Of a DNA stretch of 60,351 nucleotides, positions 8,327-17,681 are shown in pieces. Source of the DNA: Bacillus pseudomycoides. GTDB taxonomy: Bacteria; Bacillota; Bacilli; Bacillales; Bacillaceae_G. The number at the start of each line of letters is the position of its first letter. The stretch's first letter is position 1. The DNA lies in NCBI RefSeq assembly GCF_002551005.1, contig NZ_NVOY01000011.1, positions 1 to 60,351 on the forward strand, in the 5' to 3' direction. The notes below the pieces were generated by a model. It made no database searches. It saw nothing but the letters and a program-made list of their open reading frames with translations, and was not told where the DNA came from. Position numbers and translations under genes: made by a program.

Positions 8327-8566
8327 TTAACTTGTATCTTTTTTATCACTACCTTTCTTTATTACTTCTAAGAGATCGTGATGATGATGTAATCTATAAA
8401 TCACATATGCCCAAACATACCAGTCTAAATTTTGTTTTATATTTGCTAACTCGTTAAACCCATCCATAAAATCACCTTTACCTAAGACAAAAGAAAAAAT
8501 AATAATTATGGCTGTTGTTACCCAAAACTCAGCACTAATCAAAAAACGAATCACTAATAGTTTCAC
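8327..8566 (-). CDS. Small membrane protein of unknown function
   Basis: The protein has 79 residues. One strongly hydrophobic helix (about 5-28) is followed by a polar part with a His cluster (RLHHHHDLLE) and a Lys-rich tail. The start used here is GTG at 8566 with AAAGGCAG just before it; an internal ATG is possible. The family is not recognised. The His cluster might bind metal, but that is inference only. Confidence 0.55.
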   Translation of the reverse strand: MKLLVIRFLISAEFWVTTAIIIIFSFVLGKGDFMDGFNELANIKQNLDWYVWAYVIYRLHHHHDLLEVIKKGSDKKDTS

Positions 8567-8847
8567 CTGCCTTTTCTGATTTATTTGTATATTTCGTTAA
8601 TAAAGAGAATGGACTATTAAAATAGATTCCTATGATAGATTATGTAAGAGATTAGAAAGGGGCTTGTACTAATTTCTAAAACAAAGAGGACTAGTTGGAA
8701 CAATGAAATATAGGGATAAAAATGAAGGATGATTTATATTTCCAAACAATTTGTTTGTATTTATTCATATTTTTATGGAACTGATACTTAAACTCATTTT
8801 GAATATTCGAATGATTTAAAATTCTTGAGTGGAATACAGTTAATATT

Positions 8848-8856
8848 TGTTATAAT
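8848..8856 (+). promoter_or_regulatory. Extended -10 promoter of the methyltransferase gene
   Basis: TGTTATAAT matches the extended -10 consensus TGnTATAAT, 40 bases before the start at 8896. A TTGAGT box lies 20 bases upstream of the hexamer, too far to count on. The rest of the 8567-8895 gap shows nothing recognisable. Confidence 0.55.
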
Positions 8857-8895
8857 GTTATGGTAACTATAATTTATTGGAGGGGAAATTCACTC

Positions 8896-9609
8896 ATGAA
8901 AAATGAAACTTTACATAGTATGGATGATGTTATTAAAATGTTAGACTCTCTATTAAGATCTCCAGAACCATTTTGGAATCAATTCTATTCTGATCGTGAT
9001 AAAGAAGTCCCTTTCTTTGCTAATGTACCGGATGAAAATTTAGTTTCTTATTTTGATAGAAATATGGTTCAGAAAGGAAAAGTGCTGGAATTAGGCTGTG
9101 GTCCTGGTCGAAATGCTTTGTATTTGGCGAAAACAGGATGTGAAGTAGATGCAGTCGATTTATCAGAGGAAGGGATAAAATGGGCGGAAGAAAGAGCCGC
9201 AGAGCAAGGCATATCCGTACATTTCAAATGTAAGTCTATTTTTGATTTGCAAGCCCGGAACCAATATGACTTCGTATATGATTCTGGTTGTTTACACCAT
9301 ATACCGCCTCACCGAAGAATCCATTATGTCGAATTAGTGAAGAAAGCATTAAAACCAAACGGGTATTTTGGTTTAACGTGCTTTGCTGCGGGAGAACTAG
9401 ACGAAAAAAATGGTTCGGAAATATCAGATTGGGATGTATATCGAGGGTGGAGCTTGCAAGGAGGAATTGCGTATTCAGAAGAGAAACTGCGTGACGTTTT
9501 TCAAGATTTTGAAGTTATTGAGCTGCGTAAAATGAATGAAATTAAGCAACCGAATGAAGAGTTTGGAGAACCATTTCTTTGGACAGCTCTTTTTAGAAAG
9601 AAAGTGTAA
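8896..9609 (+). CDS. Class I SAM-dependent methyltransferase
   Basis: The protein has 237 residues. Motif I is VLELGCGPGRNALYLA (about 62-77), followed by motif II VDAVDLSEEGI and motif IV DFVYDSGCLHHIPP. The pattern resembles the TehB/thiopurine-like methyltransferase group; the substrate is unknown. ATG 8896 was chosen because GGAGGGG stands 10 bases before it; GTG- and ATG-type codons further up have no site. The next gene starts 5 bases after the stop, so both are probably cotranscribed from the promoter at 8848. Confidence 0.8.
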   Translation: MKNETLHSMDDVIKMLDSLLRSPEPFWNQFYSDRDKEVPFFANVPDENLVSYFDRNMVQKGKVLELGCGPGRNALYLAKTGCEVDAVDLSEEGIKWAEERAAEQGISVHFKCKSIFDLQARNQYDFVYDSGCLHHIPPHRRIHYVELVKKALKPNGYFGLTCFAAGELDEKNGSEISDWDVYRGWSLQGGIAYSEEKLRDVFQDFEVIELRKMNEIKQPNEEFGEPFLWTALFRKKV

Positions 9610-9614
9610 TTACG

Positions 9615-10127
9615 ATGGAGAGAACAATTTTACTTTTCTTGGATGATAATGATTTAGAAGAAATTGAAGCGATAAGAAGAAAACATGATCCTTTATTTGG
9701 TTTAATTCCTCCTCATATTACATTGGTATTTCCTTTCATGAGTGAAGTGTCAAATGATTGTTTAAAAAAGCATATAAAAACAAAGGTAAGTAACATGAGT
9801 CCTTTTTATATTTCCTTAAATCCAATTGTAACCAATGCAGATGAGTACTTATTTCTACTCATAGAAGAAGGAAAAGAAAATATAATTGAGCTACATAATA
9901 AGCTATATACAGATTTCCTTCAACCGTTTCTTCATAAAGAAATCCCGTATCTTCCACACGTTACAGTAGGCAGAAAAAATGATAAAGAAATGGCTTTACG
10001 TGTTATAAAAGATCTTCCGCCACTTCGAGATACTTTGGGGTTTACTATTGATAAAATTACGGTAGAAAGTATAGGGGAAAACGGGGACTCTATTATAGAG
10101 TTTGAAGTACAGCTTGCAACAGAATAG
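9615..10127 (+). CDS. 2H phosphoesterase (2'-5' RNA ligase-like) family protein
   Basis: The protein has 170 residues with the two H-x-T motifs of the 2H superfamily: HITLVF (His34, Thr36) and HVTVGR (His115, Thr117). Members act as cyclic phosphodiesterases or 2'-5' RNA ligases; YjcG-like proteins of Bacillus have the same length. The start is 5 bases after the methyltransferase stop, so translation is probably coupled. The real substrate is not predictable from sequence. Confidence 0.85.
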   Translation: MERTILLFLDDNDLEEIEAIRRKHDPLFGLIPPHITLVFPFMSEVSNDCLKKHIKTKVSNMSPFYISLNPIVTNADEYLFLLIEEGKENIIELHNKLYTDFLQPFLHKEIPYLPHVTVGRKNDKEMALRVIKDLPPLRDTLGFTIDKITVESIGENGDSIIEFEVQLATE

Positions 10128-10697
10128 GGAAATTATTTTTATAAAAATCTTCATCAGAACAATTTTATAAGTAATGTGATGTACCTTTACTTAATTTTGT
10201 ACATATAGTATAATAATTCCATAATTTAGATTTCAATGGGAATAAAAAAAATTAGACGAGGTGCTTTTTGTGAGTGGAGTAGTATCTAAATAGGAAAAAT
10301 TTAATGAAATAAATCTAATGACGAAGGGTATTTTTATATCAATTTATACCCTGTATTTGGTCGTGGATTTATTTAAGTTACCTATGAAGATACCTACAAT
10401 ACTTTATAAAGCATGTAGCGGTATTTGTTATTAAAGACCTAGACCTTTATTTTGAGAAGGTTTGTTTAATAATAAATATTTGTTTCTACACTTGTCTTGT
10501 AAATGTATGTAAAGCTGTGGTATCCCCGCAGCTTTTTTGTTTTTTTTCACGACTTTTGGATAGGAAGGGTTATTCCGTATGGATGGGAACCGATCTTCTC
10601 TGAGAGAAGTTTTCTTTTATATAAACTCATTGAAATCTTATTATTAGGTATCTTCATACATGATTCAATTAGTAAATCATAGTGAGGAGAACAAAAA
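10128..10697. other. 570-base stretch without a recognisable gene
   Basis: The stretch is AT-rich. A ribosome-site-like GAGGTG followed by a GTG opens a 7-codon stub at 10270-10293. Beyond that I see only stop-riddled sequence up to a terminator at 10510-10547, which suggests a completely eroded gene. The leader of the MutS2-like gene follows, with AGTGAGGAG before ATG 10698. Confidence 0.5.
10510..10547 (+). terminator. Orphan intrinsic terminator
   Basis: AAGCTGTGG and CCCGCAGCTT form an imperfect stem followed by TTTTTTG and a further T-run. No intact gene precedes it. Confidence 0.65.
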
Positions 10698-12572
10698 ATG
10701 AATACAATTACTTTTGAAAAGTTGCAGTATAACGAATTAAAGGAAATTGTGAAATCATATTGTGTAAGTGGATTAGGAAAACAATTATTAGATAAACTGC
10801 AGCCAAGTTCGAATATAAAAGTAGTCAAGAATCGTTTAAATGAAACAACTGAAGCAAAAGCAATATTAAATACAGAAAGTCACGTCCCATTAATTGGGAT
10901 CTCTAATATAGAAAACATAATTGGAAAGCTTGAAAAAGGGATGATTTTGGAACCAGCCGAATTAGTGAGCGTATCAGATTTTTTAAGAGGATGTAGAAAA
11001 ATTAAGGGATTTATGTTAAGTAAAGCATTTTTTGCACCTGTTTTAAGTTCTTACGCATACTCGATGTCAGAGTTCAAAAATATTGAGGAAGAGATTCATT
11101 TTTCGATTAAAGGGAATCGAGTTGATTCTGCTGCGAGTAAGGAGTTAAAGCGAATTCGAAATCATATCGAAACAACAGAAGAAAAAATTGGAGATCGTTT
11201 AAATAAATTTTTAAAAAGTAGTGCAAATAAAGAGTATATTCAAGAATTCTTTATTAGTAAAAAAGATGATCGATATACGGTTCCTATTAAGGCTTCTTAT
11301 AAAAATCAAGTTGCAGGAACAATTGTAGAGATGTCTTCTAAAGGTTCAACAGTATTTATGGAACCGGCTGTTATTTCAAAATTAAGCGGGGAGTTAGCGA
11401 GTTTAAAAGCGGAAGAGGCAATTGAGGAGTATCAAATATTAGCGACTTTATCAGGAATGATTTTTGAGAATGTTAGTGATATAAACATTAATATTGAGCT
11501 TATCAGTCAATATGATATGATTTTCGCGAAAGCTAAATTTAGTAAGAGTATAGATGGTATCGCACCAAAATTAAATAGTCATGGATATATAAAACTCGTT
11601 GAATGTAAACATCCTCTTTTACATGGTGAGATTGTTCCATTACATTTTGAGATTGGAAAAGAATATCGTAGTTTAGTCATTACGGGACCAAATGCTGGAG
11701 GAAAGACAATTGTTTTGAAAACAATTGGATTATTAACTTTAGCAACAATGTCAGGGTTTCATATTCATGGTGATGAAGAGACTGAGATTGCCCTTTTTGA
11801 TTCTATTTTTGTAGATATTGGTGATAATCAAAGTATTGAAAGTGCTTTAAGTACTTTTTCTTCACATATGAAAAATATTTCAGAAATTATGAGAATATCT
11901 AACAATAATACGTTGTTGTTATTTGATGAAATTGGTAGTGGTACAGAACCGAATGAAGGTGCTGCACTTGCGATTGCCATTTTAGAAGAGTTTTATCAAA
12001 TGGGTTGTATCACAGTTGCGACGACTCATTATGGTGAAATTAAACGATTCTCAGAAATTCACAGTGACTTCATGAATGCGGCTATGCAATTTAATAATGA
12101 AACATTAGAGCCGATGTATCAATTAATGATTGGGGAATCTGGAGATAGTAACGCACTTTGGATCTCTAGAAAGATGAATTTACGGGAACGTGTTTTGGAG
12201 CGAGCACAGTGTTATATGGAAAATAAAGATTATAACTTAGAGCTTGTAAAAGAAAATAAAATAAAGAAGCCTGAAGTGAATGCGGTGAAAACGAAAGAAA
12301 CTTATGAGTATGAGATTGGAGACAAGGTAACATTATTAGATCACAATGATTCTGGTATTGTATACAAGAAAAAAGATAGTTTCAATAATATTGTAGTACT
12401 ATACAAAGAAGAGTTTATTGAAGTAAATTGTAAGCGCGTTATTTTGGAACTGAAAGCAGCAGAGTTGTATCCAGAAGGCTATGATTTAAATACTTTGTTT
12501 GTAGGTTATAAAGAGAGAAAGCTGCAACACGATATAGAACGAGGCTCTAAAAAAGCATTAAGAAAAATATAA
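10698..12572 (+). CDS. MutS2-family ATPase paralogue without Smr nuclease domain
   Basis: The protein has 624 residues; typical MutS2 has about 780. The N-terminal lever and clamp regions span about 1-320. The MutS-type ATPase follows, with Walker A GPNAGGKT (about 330-337), signature IESALSTFSSH and Walker B LLLFDEIGSGTEPNEG (Asp410-Glu411), then TTHYGE. Past the ATPase a short basic region contains a KOW-like stretch (EYEIGDKVTLLDHNDSG, about 535-551). The protein then ends, lacking the C-terminal Smr endonuclease. MutS2 proteins bind branched DNA or collided ribosomes; without Smr this copy can at most bind and use ATP. It is monocistronic. Confidence 0.85.
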   Translation: MNTITFEKLQYNELKEIVKSYCVSGLGKQLLDKLQPSSNIKVVKNRLNETTEAKAILNTESHVPLIGISNIENIIGKLEKGMILEPAELVSVSDFLRGCRKIKGFMLSKAFFAPVLSSYAYSMSEFKNIEEEIHFSIKGNRVDSAASKELKRIRNHIETTEEKIGDRLNKFLKSSANKEYIQEFFISKKDDRYTVPIKASYKNQVAGTIVEMSSKGSTVFMEPAVISKLSGELASLKAEEAIEEYQILATLSGMIFENVSDININIELISQYDMIFAKAKFSKSIDGIAPKLNSHGYIKLVECKHPLLHGEIVPLHFEIGKEYRSLVITGPNAGGKTIVLKTIGLLTLATMSGFHIHGDEETEIALFDSIFVDIGDNQSIESALSTFSSHMKNISEIMRISNNNTLLLFDEIGSGTEPNEGAALAIAILEEFYQMGCITVATTHYGEIKRFSEIHSDFMNAAMQFNNETLEPMYQLMIGESGDSNALWISRKMNLRERVLERAQCYMENKDYNLELVKENKIKKPEVNAVKTKETYEYEIGDKVTLLDHNDSGIVYKKKDSFNNIVVLYKEEFIEVNCKRVILELKAAELYPEGYDLNTLFVGYKERKLQHDIERGSKKALRKI

Positions 12573-12606
12573 AAAGAAATGAGAAAAAAATAATTCAAAT
12601 GTTAGT

Positions 12607-12652
12607 AACCCTTCACTTAAATGATAGTACGTTTTGAAGTGAGGGGTTATCT
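12607..12652 (+). terminator. Weak terminator-like hairpin after the MutS2 paralogue
   Basis: AACCC-TTCACTT pairs with AAGTGA-GGGGTT across an 18-base loop. There is no strong T-run after it. Confidence 0.4.
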
Positions 12653-12756
12653 TATATATGAAAAATAGAATAAGTGTAATCTTCTTTTTCATATTTAGCA
12701 AAATAAATGGTACAATCAATATTTGATATGAAAAATAGTGAAAAGAAGTGATCGAT

Positions 12757-14070
12757 TTGAAAAGTTTTTTAAAATTAGGAATTAGCACTACGTTAAATGA
12801 TACATTAAGAGAAAATGGAATTGCCGAATCGACGCCGATTCAAGAAAAAGCAATCCCAGTAGTTCTAGCAGGAAAAGATATTATTGGACAAGCAAAAACA
12901 GGAACAGGAAAAACATTAGCATTTATTTTGCCGATATTAGAAAAAATAAATCCGCAGTCTAGTCATGTCCAGGCGTTAATTGTAGCGCCAACACGAGAAT
13001 TAGCATTGCAAATCACAAGCGAAATTGAAAAAATGACTGTGCATGTAAAGGATATTCATGTGCTTGCAGTTTATGGCGGACAAGATGTTTCACAACAAAT
13101 GAAGAAATTACAAGGAAATACCCATATTGTTGTGGCGACACCTGGCCGATTATTAGACCATTTACGCCGCGGGACAATTGAATTATCGCATGTATCTATG
13201 CTTGTTTTAGATGAAGCGGATCAAATGCTGCATTTTGGTTTTTTACCAGAGGTAGAAGAAATTATTGAACAAACACCTGCAGAGAGACAAACGATGTTGT
13301 TTTCTGCGACGATGGCAAAGCAAATTCAATCGCTTGCAAAGCGTTATATGAGAAAACCTGAAATTATAAAAATTCAAAGTGCAGAGGTTACAGTAAATAA
13401 TATTACACAGCGCGTCGTTGAAACGACAGATAGGGCAAAACAAGATACGCTTCGTCAACTTATGGAACAAGATCAACCGTTTTTAGCAGTTATTTTCTGC
13501 CGTACGAAACGTAGAGCTACAACACTGTATGAAGCGCTAAAAGGATACGGTTATAACTGTGATGAACTTCATGGTGATTTATCACAAGCAAAACGCGAGC
13601 GTGTTATGAAACGTTTTCGAGATGCTGAAAGCCAATATTTAATTGCAACAGACGTAGCAGCAAGAGGACTTGATGTAGAAGGTGTTACGCATGTATTTAA
13701 CTATGACATCCCAGAAGATGTCGAAAGTTATATTCACCGCATTGGTCGAACAGGTCGTGCTGGCGGAAGTGGGCTTGCCGTTACATTAGTTGCACCGAAG
13801 GATAAAATGTATTTGCAACAAATTGAAAAAGGGATTAATGCATCATTACAACGACAAGTCATCGAGCAACCTAACAAGCAAGAACCTGAGAAAAAAGAAC
13901 AAAAATCGCAAAAGCCAAAAGAAAAGAAACAATTTAAAGAGAAGAAGCAGTTTGGTCAATCTGGGCGTCGTGATAGAAAAGAAGGACCAAAAACAGAGAA
14001 ATCTCGTTTTGATCAACCAAGTAAAAAGAAGCGCAGCGCAAAGCCGGGACAGAAAAAGCGCGGAAGATAA
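12757..14070 (+). CDS. DEAD-box ATP-dependent RNA helicase
   Basis: The protein has 437 residues. All core motifs are present: a Q motif near TPIQ, motif I AKTGTGKT, Ia PTRELA, Ib [27 protein letters not shown] and [10 protein letters not shown]. The C-terminal 70 residues are Lys/Gln/Arg-rich, as in CshA-type helicases that bind RNA without strong sequence choice. I chose TTG 12757 because AAGAAGTGAT stands 5-6 bases before it; GTG 12748 is inside that site. B. cereus has several Csh helicases, and I cannot say from sequence alone which one this is. The probable roles are ribosome assembly, mRNA turnover and cold growth. Confidence 0.9.
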   Translation: MKSFLKLGISTTLNDTLRENGIAESTPIQEKAIPVVLAGKDIIGQAKTGTGKTLAFILPILEKINPQSSHVQALIVAPTRELALQITSEIEKMTVHVKDIHVLAVYGGQDVSQQMKKLQGNTHIVVATPGRLLDHLRRGTIELSHVSMLVLDEADQMLHFGFLPEVEEIIEQTPAERQTMLFSATMAKQIQSLAKRYMRKPEIIKIQSAEVTVNNITQRVVETTDRAKQDTLRQLMEQDQPFLAVIFCRTKRRATTLYEALKGYGYNCDELHGDLSQAKRERVMKRFRDAESQYLIATDVAARGLDVEGVTHVFNYDIPEDVESYIHRIGRTGRAGGSGLAVTLVAPKDKMYLQQIEKGINASLQRQVIEQPNKQEPEKKEQKSQKPKEKKQFKEKKQFGQSGRRDRKEGPKTEKSRFDQPSKKKRSAKPGQKKRGR

Positions 14071-14175
14071 GTTGAAAATATAGTAATTATTGAACATGAG
14101 TACCCTTTAAATAGAGGACTCATGTTTTTTTATGTGCGTAAAAAATTAGGACATACTAACAGGCGAGGTGATTTG

Positions 14176-14869
14176 ATGAAGAAGTTTGTTGCAATCATTG
14201 TTTTCACTTTATTTATGTTTTCTTTAACTAGCTTCGTACACTGTGAAGAAAAGAACAAAGTACAAGATTATTTTGATGTGAATATAAGCGGATCGCGTTT
14301 GTATGTTCTAGACGATTTTGTCGAACTTATTAATGAGGGAAAAGTTACTTCCTTAACAAAAATATTTTTTGGAATTTTACGGAAAGAACAACAATGGGTA
14401 TTGGAACCGCGAGTGTATGTAAAAGGGAATTTGGGGTATGTTCATATTGTAAAACAAAACGGTGTGAATGTTCTTTATCATATAAAGAAGGCACATGAGA
14501 ATTGGACGATTTTGAGAGAAGACAAGAAGATTATAAATAGAATACCTGTACCAAAAAAACTGCTAAAGGAAGTTCTTATTGAACGACTTGTAGAGTATAT
14601 TGGTGATGCTGTAAAAAATTATTATGATGAAGATAGGTTATGGTACAGAGGAAACGAAAAGATATTAAGTATTGAGAAAGATACGGCGAATTTTGAATTT
14701 TATGTTACTGTTCAAGTTATTACATTATAAAGGAGCTCATAATCCACCGTATGGTGAAGAGACGATGACATTTCGAGTTAAAGGTGGAGGTGAGGTTCAA
14801 CTTATGAAATATGAGCATCATGATCTATCTGATACTGAATTATCTAAATTGAAACTAAGAACAATATAA
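14176..14869 (+). pseudogene. Secreted DUF3888-like protein, frameshifted near its 3' end
   Basis: The first frame (184 residues from ATG 14176, behind GCGAGGTGAT) begins with a signal peptide ending near SFVHCEE and runs to TAA 14728-14730. The continuation lies in the +1 frame (KGAHNPPYGEETMTF up to TAA at 14867-14869). This matches the usual end of DUF3888 proteins (K-G-HNPPYG-ET). A one-base indel around ACATTATAAAGG explains it. Only the last 45 or so residues are lost, so a shortened product could still be secreted. The function of the family is unknown. Confidence 0.7.
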
Positions 14870-14920
14870 GAGTAGCACATGATAGATGTAAACATTTTAT
14901 TGCTTGGAGGAGATGTTGTT

Positions 14921-15658
14921 ATGATAAAGCTTGTACTTCTTCGTCACGGTCAAAGTGTATGGAATGTGGAAAATAGGTTTACTGGATGGACCGATGTTGA
15001 TATGTCTAAAAATGGATTACAGGAAGCAAGAGAAGCTGGGCAGATTTTAAAGGTGAATGGCTATTCGTTTGACGTAGCGTATACTTCTGTATTAAAACGA
15101 GCAATTCGAACGTTATGGATCATTCTTCATGAAATGGATTTTTCCTGGGTACCAGTCTATAAATCATGGCATTTAAATGAACGGCATTACGGTGCACTAC
15201 AAGGCTTAAATAAAGATGAAACGACGAAGAAGTACGGAGAAGAACAAGTACATATATGGCGCAGAAGTACAAATGTCAAACCGCCAGCACTGACGAAAGA
15301 TGATCCGCGTTATGAAATTTCAGACCCTAGATATAAATATTTAAAAGAAGGGGAATTTCCTCTTACCGAGTGTCTAGAAGATACAGAAAAACGTGTTCTG
15401 ACGTATTGGCATGAAGAAATTGCGCCAGTATTACAAAAGGGCGAGAAAGTTATTATTTCATCACATGGGAATACAATTCGTTCGCTTGTAAAATATTTAG
15501 ATCACTTATCTGATGATGGCGTTGTTACATTAAATATTCCTACAAGTATTCCGCTCGTATATGAATTAGATAATAACTTAAAACCGATTCGACATTATTA
15601 TTTGAGCATGGATGGAGAAGTACCAGAAGGGGAAATTCCGAAGCATATACACTTCTAA
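14921..15658 (+). CDS. gpmA: 2,3-bisphosphoglycerate-dependent phosphoglycerate mutase
   Basis: The protein has 245 residues, the normal length. The phosphohistidine motif is [10 protein letters not shown] (His near residue 9), followed by [11 protein letters not shown], the active-site ERHYG in [11 protein letters not shown], and the second His in ISSHGNTIR. It interconverts 3- and 2-phosphoglycerate in glycolysis and gluconeogenesis in the cytoplasm. I chose ATG 14921 because TTGGAGGAGAT precedes it; ATG 14879 has no site. Bacillus species also have a cofactor-independent enzyme, so this is probably a second isozyme. Confidence 0.93.
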   Translation: MIKLVLLRHGQSVWNVENRFTGWTDVDMSKNGLQEAREAGQILKVNGYSFDVAYTSVLKRAIRTLWIILHEMDFSWVPVYKSWHLNERHYGALQGLNKDETTKKYGEEQVHIWRRSTNVKPPALTKDDPRYEISDPRYKYLKEGEFPLTECLEDTEKRVLTYWHEEIAPVLQKGEKVIISSHGNTIRSLVKYLDHLSDDGVVTLNIPTSIPLVYELDNNLKPIRHYYLSMDGEVPEGEIPKHIHF

Positions 15659-16402
15659 TAAAGAGGTATAGTTTGGTAATAAGGTTTAATGAAAAGGATA
15701 TATGTAATTCGTATTAGCCAGTAAACAAAAAGAATTAATCATTTTCTACCTAATGTTGTTCTTCAATCGCACCTAAAAGTGGAAGGTAATAAATCCTAAT
15801 ATAAAATTTAGCAGTTAATAAAATATCATAAACTACAACTGCGTATATTCAAATTGTTGAAGCGCAAAATGTCCTCTTTGGTATTTACTCCCTTCACATA
15901 GACGGATTTATTGAAAAATTCTTACTTATTCTTCATGTCATAAAATGTTATCCTTCTATACTGGAACGTATTTTTTCCAATTTATTAAAGAGAGGTGTTT
16001 TATGAACAGACGTGTATATATATACTAACCTTCGATAAATTGAGCCTCTAATTCTTTCTGTGACAGCAAGAAAGGGACTGAAATAATTAATGCTGAACGT
16101 TCCAGTGTTGAAATGAATGGTATATTGGCGTTGGTGGTGTCTTGTATTCATGCGGAACAAGAAACAAAAAGCGGCATAATTTTATGATGAGGCGCTGTCT
16201 AGGACAAACACAGCAGGCATTGGGGTACAGAGCAAGTTGATCTCCAGTGGATGGTAATGAGCACAAGAGCGATTTTGTTCTTGTATTGATTACCATTGGC
16301 TGTAATGAATTCCATAATTATTGTACAAACAAGAGATTTACATTTGGTACCGGTTTTGGCTTGAAGACATGATATGTAAAGTGAAAGGAGTATGACAATA
16401 CT
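15659..16402. other. 744-base stretch with only decayed coding sequence
   Basis: AGAGAGGTG precedes ATG 16002 but opens only an 8-codon stub (to TAA 16026-16028). From about 16116 to 16375 one plus-strand frame is open except for a single TGA, and encodes EWYIGVGGVLYSCG and QTQQALGYRAS. I do not recognise the family. The stretch is most likely a gene remnant. Confidence 0.45.
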
Positions 16403-17383
16403 ATGAAGCTTAACGATACCCTCTACGGTGAATTTGAGATAGATGGTGTCCTGCTAGAACTAATTCGCAGCAAGCCAGTACAACGATTAAAAGGAATTTA
16501 TCAAGGTGGTGCTAGCTATCTTGTAAATTCAAATTGGAACAACACACGGTACGACCATTCAATCGGCACGATGATGCTTGTAAACAAACTCGGAGGCTCA
16601 TTGGAAGAGCAAGTGGCCGCTTTATTGCATGATGTTTCACATACGACATTTTCTCATGTGATTGATTATGTCCTTAGGCATAAAGAAGAAAATTACCATG
16701 AATTGATTTATGAACAAATAGTTGCCAAATCGTCAATTCCTGAAATATTGAAGAAGGCTGGATTGGACTGGAAAGGTATCTTGCTTGATGAGAGTCAGTG
16801 GACTTTATTGGAATAGCCGGCTCCACTATTGTGTGCCGATCGCGTTGATTACACATTGCGTGACCTATATGCATATGGCCAGATAACACTACAAGAAGCG
16901 CATTGTTTTTTAGACCAACTTGTGGCTTTTGACGGACAAATAGTTTGTAGCGATCAATCAGCAGCAGAATGGTTTGTGAGCACGTATTATAAAGAGGTTA
17001 TTGGACTATTTATGGACCCGCTTAATATGTTTGGGAATGATCAGCTTGCAAAAACATTAAGGCTTGCTTTGCAAAAAGGTGTGTTATCTTTAGAAGATTT
17101 CCTGAAAGAAGATGAGGATGTAATTCGTTTGTTAAACGACTCTGGTAATAGCGATATTTTAGCTATGCTACATACGCTTTTAAACAGCAAAGTCGAGAAC
17201 GGAACCCCATCTTGTTATGACGTCTATCAAACAACAAAACAAGGCCTAATTGACCCACTTGTTATCGTTTTGGATCAACTTGTTCACGTATCATACTTGT
17301 CGACTAGTACCAAGATGTTGACGGAACAAGCAAAGCAAACAATAGAAAGAGGCACATATATAAAAGTTTGCTCCCAGTCATGA
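16403..17383 (+). pseudogene. HD-superfamily phosphohydrolase interrupted by one in-frame amber codon
   Basis: The frame has 327 codons and is continuous except for TAG at 16814-16816. The N-terminal part carries the HD motif (LLHDVSHTTFSHVIDYV) and the upstream RYDHSIGT metal-site element. After the stop the frame continues as PAPLLCADRVDYTLRDLYAYG, whose DRVDYTLRD is typical of the same dGTPase/HD family. A CAG to TAG change (Gln between Glu and Pro) would explain the break. ATG 16403 is preceded by GAAAGGAG. HD proteins of this type hydrolyse phosphate esters of nucleotides. Unless the stop is read through, the product is a truncated 137-residue protein. A strong terminator follows. Confidence 0.85.
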
Positions 17384-17409
17384 GCGAATCAAATGCTAGC
17401 TGATTACTA

Positions 17410-17457
17410 TAATAGGCACTTCACTGTTTTTAGCTTAAACAGTGAAGTGCCTATTTT
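17410..17457 (+). terminator. Strong intrinsic terminator of the HD gene
   Basis: AATAGGCACTTCACTGTTT pairs perfectly with AAACAGTGAAGTGCCTATT, and TTTATT follows. Confidence 0.9.
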
Positions 17458-17681
17458 TATTACTTGAGAATTTTCAAACAACAAAAAGGTACTACTTTTA
17501 TGACATGATAAGCTTCATCTTAATCTGTGACTAAGCTCTTTTCTTAATCAACTTTTCAGTTCGGGTTTTCTTTTCACTTTTCATTATAAAACAATAAGAA
17601 AATAGCTTATATATCAACTGAAAATGGTACAATACTTATATAAAGTTGTTATTTTACTATAACTGAAAAGAGGGGAAGCAG

